Translations under genes and position numbers: made by a program
The notes under the pieces: generated by a model
Seen by the model: only the letters and a program-made list of their open reading frames with translations
What the model was told of the DNA's origin: nothing
The model's database searches: none
Shown: positions 1 to 6,917 of the stretch, piece by piece
Layout: every line of letters begins with the position of its first letter
How positions within the stretch are numbered: the first letter of the stretch is position 1
Assembly (NCBI GenBank): GCA_007129085.1
Contig: SKWF01000060.1
Location: forward strand, 1-8,948
Direction: 5' to 3'
DNA length: 8,948 nucleotides
Source: Balneolaceae bacterium
GTDB lineage: Bacteria > Bacteroidota > Rhodothermia > Balneolales > Balneolaceae

Positions 1-543
1 TTGCTGTTCCATAATTTGGTAATAATAATCCGAATCGGATGACTGTTTTGCGTTAAATAACGGAAGTTGCGACCATCCTTCCAGGAACGTAGAAAAATCA
101 TCTATGATCTGCTCCGCACGCACCCGGTCAATTTTTCTTCGCTGTTTTCTTAGGTCAGGTTCAGCTATACCGCAGTGAGTGCTCTCCAAAATCAAACCGC
201 TGAAAAGTTCGGGCGTTTCCAGCGCTAATTGCAGCGCCAGCCGGCCACCCATGCTGTAACCATAGAGAAACAGAGATTGAAATTTTAATCGCGAAATAAC
301 AGATGTCAATTCCCCTACCTGTTGATCTGTCGAATAGTGATCTGCTTTTTCCGGTCCGGATGATTTTCCGTGCCCTTTCAGATCTATGGTGATGGGATTA
401 CAAAATTTTGATAGATCTTTCAACAGGGGAGTAAAGGCCTCACCGGACCCCATAAACCCGTGAAATAGAATCAGGTGTGGGAGAGCCGGGTTGGATTGAT
501 GAACTTTAAGAAAGTATTTCGTACTGTCGGCTTCAACCCGCAT
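1..543 (-). CDS. menH: MenH, SHCHC synthase (alpha/beta hydrolase), C-terminus cut by window edge
   Basis: Likely 2-succinyl-6-hydroxy-2,4-cyclohexadiene-1-carboxylate synthase, the cytosolic menaquinone enzyme that removes pyruvate from the MenD product SEPHCHC. The 181 visible residues show an alpha/beta-hydrolase fold: oxyanion-loop motif HGFMGS at residues 28-33, strand and turn ITIDLKGHGKS at 51-61, and the nucleophile elbow GYSMGG at 95-100 with Ser97. After the elbow, ESTHCGIAEPDLRKQRR (120-136) and FLEGWSQLPLF (153-163) are typical of MenH rather than general esterases. The family is usually about 250-270 residues, so roughly the last 80, including the expected catalytic Asp and His, lie beyond the left edge. 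The ATG overlaps the menD stop by one base (TGATG), and a GGGGGA-like ribosome site lies within the end of menD, so translation is probably coupled. The assignment rests on both the motifs and the menF-menD context. Confidence 0.9.
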   Translation of the reverse strand, partial: MRVEADSTKYFLKVHQSNPALPHLILFHGFMGSGEAFTPLLKDLSKFCNPITIDLKGHGKSSGPEKADHYSTDQQVGELTSVISRLKFQSLFLYGYSMGGRLALQLALETPELFSGLILESTHCGIAEPDLRKQRRKIDRVRAEQIIDDFSTFLEGWSQLPLFNAKQSSDSDYYYQIMEQQ

Positions 544-2222
544 CAGGAGTTCCCCCAAAGCTTGTTACGGAGTTTCATACTCTCTTTCGAATCGGTAACA
601 CACTCAATCACCTGTGGGGTTTTGCCAAGGTTCGACAGGTAAAATTGTTCAAGATCATCACGGGTCTCAATTCTCCGATAGTGAATACCGTGAGCATCGG
701 TAAGTTTTTGTATTTGAACGCTTTGTGGCGTTTCAAAGTATCGGCTGTACATCTTTCTGTCCTGCTGATAGATTGGTAACATCCGAAAAATATTGCCGCC
801 GCCATTATTAATCACCACCACTACGAAAGGCTGCCCTGCATTTTGTAACGCAAGCAGTGCGTTGGAATCGTGTAGGAACGCCAAATCCCCCACAATGCAG
901 CAGGTTGGTGCACCGGATGAGCTCGAAATTCCAATAGCTGTAGAGAGTATTCCATCAATCCCGGCCGTTCCGCGATTCACAAATTGGTGAGTAGAAAATT
1001 GCCCAAAAAGCGCCATATCACGAGGTGGCAATGAGTTCGAAATCATCACTCTCCAACTATCAGAAAGCTGTCGGCTGATGTGCGAAAACAGGTGGCCATC
1101 GGTCAACGGTTTGGTTCCATCTAAAGATCTGGTCAGGGTTTCTTGTGATGAACGCTCCAATTTCTGCCAGGCGTTCTTCCAATTCTCATCCGTTTTCGGG
1201 TTGATGGACGCCAGGTCGAGTTCATCATTCTGTTGCAGGGGGATAAAGTGTGACCGGGACATCTCGCTATCTTGCCATGCGTGTCTCGCCGAAAAATGGA
1301 TGGTATAAACTGAACTCCAATCGGCAAGGGTTGTCAGCATCGATTTTGTGAAAGGCTGATCGCCAAAACGAAGAATTAAATCCGGCTTTAGTTCCTTACG
1401 GGTAGATTTGTCTCGAAAAAATTGCTCATATCGGAGAATATCTCCGTCCACGCCCGAGCCGGGTTCTGCAATAACCGGAGCGTTGATCCGGTCAGCCATT
1501 TTCTGCACATGGTTGGCAAGCGAATGCCGGGGATTTGCCGGCCCGGCAATAAGTAACGGCTGTTTGGATTCATTTATCAGTGCTGATAGTTCTTCACCCA
1601 AATGCACGGTTTGATGATGCCCGGGGTCAAAACTCGAATCCTCATCCAACTGCTTTGAGTTTTCCGAGGCTTCTTGGTCAATCTGTTCCGATGTCGGTTC
1701 CAGCGGCTTTCGGAACGGCATATTCAAATGGGCTGCACCACCAATTCGGATAGAATCAGCAACCGCCTGCTCGCCTGCAAATGTGAGTCGTTTTAAGTCA
1801 GTTTCATCACTCTTGGTTTCGCCAACTTCGTGGAAAAAAACCGCGTGATCACCATACAGTTTCAGTTGATCTGTGGTTTGTGAACTTCCAATTCCGCGTA
1901 GATTTGGCGGCCTGTCTGCGGATAGTATAACCATCGGCACGCCGGACTCTTTCGCCTCAATAACAGCGGGGTAGTAGTTCGCTGCAGCCGTACCTGACGT
2001 ACAGACTAACACGGCAGGTCGACCGGACTCTTTCCCGATGCCGAGCGCCATAAATGCAGCTGAGCGTTCATCAAGCAGAACATGATTTTTAATGCCGGGG
2101 TGAAGTGAAAGTGCAATGGTGAGGGGTGTGGAGCGCGAGCCGGGAGAGATAACGGCGTGCCGAACTCCATTTGCATAGAGCGAACGGATAATTGTGGAAG
2201 CCCAGCGAAGATGGTTAGTCAT
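543..2222 (-). CDS. menD: MenD, SEPHCHC synthase (ThDP-dependent)
   Basis: 2-succinyl-5-enolpyruvyl-6-hydroxy-3-cyclohexene-1-carboxylate synthase. It joins 2-oxoglutarate (decarboxylated on thiamine diphosphate) to isochorismate in menaquinone synthesis. The 559 residues match the usual family length of about 550-580. Visible motifs: SPGSRSTPL (26-34), DERSAAF with the catalytic-type Glu52, CTSGTAAANYYPAV (74-87), SNSLPPRD (395-402), NRGTAGIDG (416-424), and the C-terminal ThDP/Mg site GDLAFLHD (445-452) paired with NNGGGNIF (472-479). I chose the ATG at 2222 because it starts the conserved N-terminus (MTNHLRW...), has a GGAAG about 9 bases upstream, and overlaps the menF stop in the compact form ATGACTAA. 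An in-frame ATG at 2252 would add ten residues with no ribosome site. It sits between menF, which supplies isochorismate, and menH, which uses its product. All key motifs are intact. Confidence 0.97.
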   Translation of the reverse strand: MTNHLRWASTIIRSLYANGVRHAVISPGSRSTPLTIALSLHPGIKNHVLLDERSAAFMALGIGKESGRPAVLVCTSGTAAANYYPAVIEAKESGVPMVILSADRPPNLRGIGSSQTTDQLKLYGDHAVFFHEVGETKSDETDLKRLTFAGEQAVADSIRIGGAAHLNMPFRKPLEPTSEQIDQEASENSKQLDEDSSFDPGHHQTVHLGEELSALINESKQPLLIAGPANPRHSLANHVQKMADRINAPVIAEPGSGVDGDILRYEQFFRDKSTRKELKPDLILRFGDQPFTKSMLTTLADWSSVYTIHFSARHAWQDSEMSRSHFIPLQQNDELDLASINPKTDENWKNAWQKLERSSQETLTRSLDGTKPLTDGHLFSHISRQLSDSWRVMISNSLPPRDMALFGQFSTHQFVNRGTAGIDGILSTAIGISSSSGAPTCCIVGDLAFLHDSNALLALQNAGQPFVVVVINNGGGNIFRMLPIYQQDRKMYSRYFETPQSVQIQKLTDAHGIHYRRIETRDDLEQFYLSNLGKTPQVIECVTDSKESMKLRNKLWGNS

Positions 2223-3675
2223 AGTACGACTCTTCCAGCTGATTAATGGCATCCATCATCGGGCGGAATTTCAGCAGAGTTTCGCTCCACTCTTTTTCTG
2301 CGTCAGAATCGGAAACAATTCCGCAGCCGGCATAGAGGTATGCCTTATTGTTTTCGAGCAGTGCGCTGCGGATAGCCACGGCAAATTCTCCACAGCCATT
2401 TAGATTAAACCAGCCAATCGGGGCAGAGTACCATCCGCGCTCAATCTGTTCAATTTCCTGAATATGGGGTGTAGCTTCATCACGCGGAAATCCACCTACG
2501 GCCGGCGTGGGATGAAGTTTTTGTATCAGCTGATGGATCTGCACGCCGCTTTTGATCGACGCAGAAATTGGGGTGAAAAGATGCTGAACGTTGTTCAATT
2601 TTTTTATCTGAGGAATTTTGGGATGATCAACACTTTCACTAAAAGGTTTGAGATTATCGTTGATGGCACGGACCACAAAATGGTGCTCAGATCGATCTTT
2701 TTTACTGCCCATCAGCGACTGTTCAAGGGAGGCGTCTTCCGTAGCTGTTTTTCCACGCGAAATACTCCCGGCTAAACCCTCTGTTAAAAACGTACCCTGT
2801 TTAAAAGATGCAAGACGCTCGGGCGTGGCACCCACAAACGAAGTTTCCGAATCTACCTGGATAAGAAAATTGTAGCATCCGGGATATTTCTGCCTCAAAT
2901 TGTGAATCATCACGGTAGAATCGAGCGGGCAGCGGGATTCAATTGTAACTCGCCGTGCCAGTACAATTTTTTCAAACTTTTTCTGCTCAATGAGCTTTTT
3001 CGCCTTGGCAACTTTTTTAACCCAGTGGCTTTTGTCATCGGGTGTCTGCAGCGTACAAACAATATTTGATCTCTGCTTCGTGGTACGTCTGCTGTTTTGA
3101 AGCGACCCCGCCAGGTTCATGAAATCCGTAAATCGCTCAATAATTTCTTGGTAAATATCGTGCAGTTCTTTGTCACCTTTTTCGATGACTAAGGTGAGTA
3201 GATGGAGGTGGCCACTTTTAACCAGCATCCATTCGGGAAGCACAAATCGAGCAGCACCAAATCGATTCCACACTCGCCCAATATTATGATCGTTAAATGA
3301 GTACCCACCTAAAAATAGCGGACCGGCCATGGAGTGCTGAATTGCCGTATATGCAGATATCTGATCTTTTAGCAGACGAGTAGCATCAGCAATTTCCTGG
3401 AACCGGTTTGAACCGGTTGCTTTAAGTTCGGCAATTTTTCCGGCCGCAGAAATAGACGTGTTCTCTTCGGGGTGATCCCAGTAAAATTTTTCTTCACGGG
3501 TGTCATCCAGCTCAAGTGCTGCGAGCGGATCGATACCGGCTATGGGCAGTGTAATAGAAATCCACTTGGAATCTCTCCCTTTTTTGTCTCGGGACAGGTT
3601 CTGTAGAAAACCGGTAAAGGCTTTACTGTCAAGCGTTTCAATAAACTCTGTTGGAGTTCCCGAATCTGTAGACAT
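2215..3675 (-). CDS. menF: MenF-type isochorismate synthase
   Basis: Converts chorismate to isochorismate, the committed step into menaquinone. It has 486 residues. The N-terminal half is weakly conserved and the C-terminal half (about 215-480) is the chorismate-binding domain. Visible motifs: EKIVLARR (235-242) with the probable general base Lys236; GATPERL (282-288); TEGLAGSISRGK (298-309) with the probable acid Glu299; SEHHFVVRAI (329-338), probably carrying a Mg ligand; HPTPAVGGFP (388-397); and ERGWYSAPIGW (412-422), followed by AGCGIV and EWSETLLK. The family also contains salicylate, anthranilate and aminodeoxychorismate synthases, but overlap with menD settles the role as menaquinone synthesis. 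The start at 3675 has no clear Shine-Dalgarno sequence, and no other in-frame Met occurs before about residue 116. It appears to be the first gene of the men block; the leader holds two inverted repeats. Confidence 0.95.
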   Translation of the reverse strand: MSTDSGTPTEFIETLDSKAFTGFLQNLSRDKKGRDSKWISITLPIAGIDPLAALELDDTREEKFYWDHPEENTSISAAGKIAELKATGSNRFQEIADATRLLKDQISAYTAIQHSMAGPLFLGGYSFNDHNIGRVWNRFGAARFVLPEWMLVKSGHLHLLTLVIEKGDKELHDIYQEIIERFTDFMNLAGSLQNSRRTTKQRSNIVCTLQTPDDKSHWVKKVAKAKKLIEQKKFEKIVLARRVTIESRCPLDSTVMIHNLRQKYPGCYNFLIQVDSETSFVGATPERLASFKQGTFLTEGLAGSISRGKTATEDASLEQSLMGSKKDRSEHHFVVRAINDNLKPFSESVDHPKIPQIKKLNNVQHLFTPISASIKSGVQIHQLIQKLHPTPAVGGFPRDEATPHIQEIEQIERGWYSAPIGWFNLNGCGEFAVAIRSALLENNKAYLYAGCGIVSDSDAEKEWSETLLKFRPMMDAINQLEESYYD

Positions 3676-3712
3676 TACTTTATTACTTTAGTGCTATGAG
3701 CAAATACTCAAT

Positions 3713-3734
3713 ACTTTCAATATAAATTGAAAGT
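3713..3734. repeat. Perfect 9-bp inverted repeat upstream of menF
   Basis: Arms ACTTTCAAT and ATTGAAAGT are separated by ATAA, with no mismatch. It lies 38-59 bases upstream of the menF start codon. Its position fits an operator or a leader hairpin; it is not followed by a T run in the menF direction, so it is not an obvious terminator. The arms are A+T-rich, and in a region of this composition a chance dyad cannot be excluded. Confidence 0.5.
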
Positions 3735-3783
3735 TTGGCATTTAAAAGTAAAAAATTACAAGAGAAAGAATAGCTTTTATTGG

Positions 3784-3823
3784 TTCTATCTATTGTGTTG
3801 TAAATAGTTACAAGGAGATAGAA
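3784..3823. repeat. Nested inverted repeat (7-bp outer and 6-bp inner arms) upstream of menF
   Basis: The outer arms TTCTATC (3784-3790) and GATAGAA (3817-3823) enclose inner arms TTGTAA (3798-3803) and TTACAA (3808-3813) around the 4-base loop ATAG. All pairs are perfect, with an asymmetric internal loop of 7 and 3 bases. As RNA on the menF strand this could fold into a two-part stem about 110 bases ahead of the gene. It could also be a pair of protein-binding half-sites. Nothing identifies a known riboswitch class. Confidence 0.4.
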
Positions 3824-3908
3824 GTGGTTTGATTGGAGGCAATATTCTTCACCTAAAAAGCGTGTTGAAGTGCGTCATAAATTGAATTGTAGAAATAACT
3901 GCAGCCAT

Positions 3909-4184
3909 TTATTTGGCGTCATCAACCAAGCCGGAGGTAAATGGGTTTTGAATTCCATACTCTTTTGGATCGAACTCGGCGAGTTCAAAGAAATAGTCCC
4001 AAGCCATTTTGCTCTGGCCATTTTTTTCTACCCAATTGGGGTGACTCTGTTTAATAAGGCCAACCACACGCTTTGCATATTGCAAACGCTCGGTGTGATC
4101 GTCAATTCGGGGAATTGCCTGAATCATCAGGTCCAGGTTATATCCACAGTCGTAATCTTTGGGTTTATCTTGCTCTAAAAACAT
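3909..4184 (-). CDS. Short DUF4290-like protein
   Basis: A 91-residue, soluble, mostly helical protein with no signal peptide or membrane segment. Function unknown. The stretch from residue about 12 (CGYNLDLMIQAIPRIDDHTERLQYAKRVVGLI) resembles the N-terminal part of DUF4290, a Bacteroidota family in which a 'YGRNIQKMV...I.D...R...A..II..M' pattern is followed by HxK/W-type helices; here WDYFFELAEFDPKEYGIQNPF (63-83) occupies that place. I recall typical DUF4290 members being about twice as long, so this is either a short lineage form or lacks the C-terminal half. It ends in an ordinary TAA with no visible frameshift. The ATG follows the SpoIID-family stop after 2 bases (TAATCATG) with no ribosome site of its own, so the two are probably translated together. 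The family call is from memory of the pattern and is moderate. Confidence 0.65.
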   Translation of the reverse strand: MFLEQDKPKDYDCGYNLDLMIQAIPRIDDHTERLQYAKRVVGLIKQSHPNWVEKNGQSKMAWDYFFELAEFDPKEYGIQNPFTSGLVDDAK

Positions 4185-4186
4185 GA

Positions 4187-5443
4187 TTAATTGTGCAGTT
4201 CTATTGCGTTTGATTCAATACGATGGAAATTTACAACTTTTGTACCACTAAAGTAAAAGGATAAAATCTCTCTGTAATCCCACCCATTTTTCGAAAATCC
4301 TTTTGCTCCCCACTGGCAAAGGCCGATACCGTGGCCAAGCCCCTGTCCGGATATCTGAATTCTTTTCCCATCATCTTTCTGATCCCAGTTAAACCGGGTG
4401 CTGCGAACCGATAGTGGATTGTAGGTTCGATTGATGAGCAGCCGAAACTCGTTACCGGTAAACAGCAATCGACCGTTTTGATTGTTGGTGAATTCGATGT
4501 GGCGAACCCTTCCGATATGATCTCTTTCGAGCTCAACATCATCTGCCGTAAAGCCGTATCGGGAACGAAGCAGTTCGTTCAGTTCATCAAAATTGAAATC
4601 GAAATCCCAGCGGTAGTGGGGCGAGATGGAGCACATTTCATGATCCTGCACCGATCGCAGATAGGGCAGAGCTCGTCCCCGCCAAACATCTTCATTATTA
4701 CTGGTAACCCCACCGCAGGTGCTGGAGTATGCACTTAAAATCAACTTTCCGCTCCAGGTTAAAATTTCTCCATCGGTAGATAGTGCGGCATCGAGATACC
4801 ACGGTTTTTCCGGCACCGCTCCGATATACATCTGATTCGACTCATGATCTTTCAAGTCAAAATCGGGGAATGGCGAATTCTGTATGGTCCACAGTGCGTA
4901 CGTTCGCGAAACTACCGCCTGTGTTTTTAGGGCTTCAAACTCTCTGAAGTTCATTTCGCCGCCAATTACCGAGGCAACATAATCCTCGAGCTGAACCCGG
5001 TTGATGATTCGCAGCTCATCACGCAGGGGATGTTTGGTAATGGAAAATTCCCCGCGATATTGCCGCCGTTCAAATTGGTTCGATCGGATTTCAGTGAGTC
5101 CCCCGGAATTTGTTATTGAAAGGCTGTCGGTTTGATGGGATTCGCCACCTGTTTCGAGAGAGATTTGACTTCCGGAGGTGGTTATTGTTGCAGATTGATC
5201 TACATCGGTGAGCGTAATGGAGCGTTCATCAAACCGAAATGTAACCTCGCCGTATCTTGGTTTGATGGAGATTTGTTGCGGGGGATGGGAGTCGAAAAGG
5301 AGTACACGTACGGTGTCTACGGTGGTGAGATCTAACGTATCCCTGGAGGAAAGATCACCACTGATGTGGGTGGGTTGCAACAGTAGCCATACTGCTGCCG
5401 CCTGGAGTAATAATGTTGGGAGCGTTAATTGGGATATCTGCAT
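4187..5443 (-). CDS. SpoIID/LytB-family exported protein (probable peptidoglycan lytic transglycosylase)
   Basis: The 418 residues carry a SpoIID domain. In sporulating Firmicutes this family cuts glycan strands that have lost their stem peptides; in Gram-negative members the role is little studied, so acting on peptidoglycan in the periplasm is an inference. From the chosen start: a hydrophobic N-terminal segment (about 4-22), a beta-rich region opening with VRVLLF (45-50), then LEDYVASVIGGEM (152-164) with the likely catalytic Glu163, an ALKTQAVVSRTYAL helix (171-184), the SSTCGG metal-site motif (240-245), and GQGLGHGIGLCQWG (366-379) near the C-terminus. The frame opens at a GTG at 5488, but I prefer the ATG at 5443 because it places the hydrophobic segment at the N-terminus. 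That segment has no positive residue, so signal peptide versus membrane anchor is uncertain. It is followed after 2 bases by the DUF4290-like gene and is divergent from the PLP enzyme. Confidence 0.88.
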   Translation of the reverse strand: MQISQLTLPTLLLQAAAVWLLLQPTHISGDLSSRDTLDLTTVDTVRVLLFDSHPPQQISIKPRYGEVTFRFDERSITLTDVDQSATITTSGSQISLETGGESHQTDSLSITNSGGLTEIRSNQFERRQYRGEFSITKHPLRDELRIINRVQLEDYVASVIGGEMNFREFEALKTQAVVSRTYALWTIQNSPFPDFDLKDHESNQMYIGAVPEKPWYLDAALSTDGEILTWSGKLILSAYSSTCGGVTSNNEDVWRGRALPYLRSVQDHEMCSISPHYRWDFDFNFDELNELLRSRYGFTADDVELERDHIGRVRHIEFTNNQNGRLLFTGNEFRLLINRTYNPLSVRSTRFNWDQKDDGKRIQISGQGLGHGIGLCQWGAKGFSKNGWDYREILSFYFSGTKVVNFHRIESNAIELHN

Positions 5444-5508
5444 GATATGTTGGTGAAAATACAAATAATCATCAAAAATCCGTCTCACATTCGTGGAACA
5501 ATTTTTAG

Positions 5509-5516
5509 TATCTTTG
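5509..5516 (+). promoter_or_regulatory. Candidate -7 promoter element (TATCTTTG)
   Basis: An exact match to the Bacteroidota primary-sigma -7 consensus TAnnTTTG, in the divergent intergenic region and 43 bases ahead of the PLP-enzyme start codon. Transcription would begin near 5523 and give a leader of about 37 bases. I cannot find a good TTG/TTTG -33 element at the usual spacing; TTCG at 5490-5493 is the nearest. Confidence comes mainly from the position and the exact -7 match. Confidence 0.5.
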
Positions 5517-5559
5517 CGGGTACCAAACAGGAGTTAACTCGAGAAAGCTTAAAAAAATT

Positions 5560-6540
5560 ATGATTCACGATTCGATATTAGACGCTATTGGTAATACACC
5601 GCTTGTTCGATTGAACAGCGTGGTAAAAGATCTGCCACTTACGGTTGCGGCAAAAGTTGAATATTTAAATCCCGGGCAGAGTATTAAAGATCGCATTGCC
5701 CTGAAAATGATTGAGGATGCCGAAGAGGCCGGCCTGATTAAACCGGGCGGCACCATTATTGAAGGAACCTCCGGAAATACAGGTATGGGACTTGCGCTTG
5801 CGGCGGCAGTAAAGGGGTACAAGTGTATTTTTACGACCACCGATAAACAGAGTCAATCGAAAATTGATCTGTTGCGCGCGCTGGGTGCAAAAGTGGAGGT
5901 TTGCCCAACAAATGTGGAGCCTGACGATCCCAAAAGTTACTACTCGGTGGCAAAGAGGTTGAGTGAGGAAATTCCCAACTCGTACTATCCGAACCAGTAT
6001 GACAATTTGAGCAATACCAAAGCTCACTACGAAACGACGGGCCCTGAAATTTGGGAGCAAACGGATGGAAAAGTAACCCACTATGTGGCAGGAATGGGTA
6101 CCGGCGGGACGATTTCCGGTACGGCAAAATTTCTGAAAGAGAAGAATCCTGATATAAAAGTAATTGGGGTTGATAGCGTCGGTTCTATTTATAAGAAGTA
6201 TTTTGAAACAGGCGAATTTGATAAAAATGAGATCAAACCGTACCTGACAGAGGGTATTGGAGAAGATATTATCCCCGAAAACGTGGATTTTGATCTGATT
6301 GATGCTGTTGAGCAGGTGAACGACAAAGATGCGTTTACAATGACTCGTGCGCTTGCCAAAGAGGAAGGTCTGTTTATTGGTGGATCATGCGGAGCGGCTG
6401 TTTTTGGCGCGCTGCAGTATGCACAAAATAATCCGGTTACAAAAGATGATGTGATGGTGGTTATTCTGCCGGACAGCGGTACTCGTTACGTTTCAAAGAT
6501 TTATAATGACGAATGGATGCAGGAAAATAATTTTCTGTGA
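5560..6540 (+). CDS. PLP-dependent cystathionine beta-synthase / cysteine synthase family enzyme
   Basis: A 326-residue fold-type II PLP enzyme of sulfur amino-acid metabolism, cytosolic. It is either O-acetylserine sulfhydrylase (cysteine from O-acetylserine and sulfide) or the catalytic core of cystathionine beta-synthase (serine plus homocysteine). Visible: NTPLVRL (12-18), PGQSIKDRIA (38-47) with PLP lysine Lys43, EGTSGNTG (68-75) for substrate carboxylate binding, the phosphate loop GTGGT (180-184), and GGSCG (274-278) with Ser276 near the PLP nitrogen. Several stretches look more like CBS than CysK: the long DDPKSYYSVAKRL and EIPNSYYPNQYDNLSN regions, GVDSVGSIY (203-211), EGIGEDIIP (231-239) and EEGLFIGGS (268-276). 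There is no C-terminal Bateman (CBS-pair) domain and no N-terminal haem region. The start has no Shine-Dalgarno sequence, only an A-rich leader. DUF3467 follows 56 bases downstream on the same strand. Confidence 0.9.
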   Translation: MIHDSILDAIGNTPLVRLNSVVKDLPLTVAAKVEYLNPGQSIKDRIALKMIEDAEEAGLIKPGGTIIEGTSGNTGMGLALAAAVKGYKCIFTTTDKQSQSKIDLLRALGAKVEVCPTNVEPDDPKSYYSVAKRLSEEIPNSYYPNQYDNLSNTKAHYETTGPEIWEQTDGKVTHYVAGMGTGGTISGTAKFLKEKNPDIKVIGVDSVGSIYKKYFETGEFDKNEIKPYLTEGIGEDIIPENVDFDLIDAVEQVNDKDAFTMTRALAKEEGLFIGGSCGAAVFGALQYAQNNPVTKDDVMVVILPDSGTRYVSKIYNDEWMQENNFL

Positions 6541-6596
6541 TTTTGTGCTCTTAACACCTATTTCGATCTAATTTTTCATTTAATAATAGCAGTCTT

Positions 6597-6917
6597 ATGG
6601 ATCAACCAAAGAAAAAGAAAGGGAAACAGATAGAAATTGAACTAACAAAAGAGGAGGCTACGGGAACGTACTCTAACTTGGTGATGATTACCCACTCCCC
6701 CTCGGAGTTTGTGTTTGATTTTATTTCGATGATGCCTGGTGTAACCAAAGCAAAAGTGGTGAAGCGGATGGTGCTTACGCCCGATCATGCGAAGCGTCTG
6801 GCAAATGCTTTGAATGAAAACATCCGGAAGTATGAGAATGAAAACGGCCCAATAACGACGAAAAAAGAGAAGTTTGATATGCCGTTTAACTACCGTGGCC
6901 CCAAACCGGAAGCCTGA
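6597..6917 (+). CDS. DUF3467 family protein
   Basis: A small soluble protein of 106 residues, function unknown. After a lysine-rich N-terminus (PKKKKGK, 4-10) comes the DUF3467 core: a strand IEIELTKEEATGTYSN (12-27), VMITHSPSEFVFDFISMMPG (29-48), a basic turn KAKVVKRMVLTPDHAKRLA (51-69), and a helix LANALNENIRKYE (68-80), ending in a polar tail. This layout and length match the family as I know it from Bacteroidota and other bacteria. No catalytic residues, signal peptide or membrane segment are visible. It lies 56 bases after the PLP enzyme on the same strand and probably shares its transcript; a TAATTTTT at 6569-6576 is too poor a match to call a separate promoter. Its stop codon is inside the left arm of a probable terminator. 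Confidence 0.85.
   Translation: MDQPKKKKGKQIEIELTKEEATGTYSNLVMITHSPSEFVFDFISMMPGVTKAKVVKRMVLTPDHAKRLANALNENIRKYENENGPITTKKEKFDMPFNYRGPKPEA

Larger units (their letters stand above)
3676..3908. other. Non-coding region between the DUF4290-like gene and menF
   Basis: This A+T-rich stretch of 233 bases lies downstream of the SpoIID/DUF4290 pair and upstream of menF, all read on the minus strand. It should carry the men promoter and leader, but I could not find a convincing TAnnTTTG element on the minus strand: the only TTTG there is in AGTATTTG, which lacks the leading TA. I see no GC-rich hairpin followed by a T run after the DUF4290 stop, so read-through from the upstream pair into menF is possible. 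Two inverted repeats (3713-3734 and 3784-3823) are listed separately. No open reading frame here looks real. Confidence 0.6.

Noticed and set aside
2223..2252. Upstream in-frame ATG that would lengthen MenD by ten residues.
   Set aside because: It has no ribosome site, would extend the menF overlap to 38 bases, and adds residues (MPLISWKSRT) unlike MenD N-termini. The ATG at 2222 fits better.
3841..3908. Possible terminator after the DUF4290-like gene, using CTTCA/TGAAG arms around CGCTTTTTAGG.
   Set aside because: Only five base pairs with a long loop, and the T run is in the loop and not after the stem.
3870..4178. Plus-strand open frame of 102 codons opposite the DUF4290-like gene.
   Set aside because: Cysteine-rich, low-complexity translation with no family resemblance. 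It lies antisense to a gene coupled to the SpoIID reading frame, so it reads as a shadow frame.
5444..5488. GTG start that would add 15 residues to the SpoIID-family protein.
   Set aside because: It places a charged, aromatic stretch ahead of the hydrophobic segment, and it leaves little room for a promoter. It is not fully excluded, since the extra residues include Arg-Arg, which the shorter form lacks.
5665..6081. Minus-strand open frame of 138 codons inside the PLP-enzyme gene.
   Set aside because: It lies fully within the catalytic core of a well-conserved enzyme, and its translation resembles no known family.
6541..6596. Possible internal promoter (TTTTG at 6541 and TAATTTTT at 6569) before DUF3467.
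   Set aside because: The -7 element lacks the final G and the spacing of 23 bases is too long for the usual arrangement; A+T-rich sequence gives such matches by chance.
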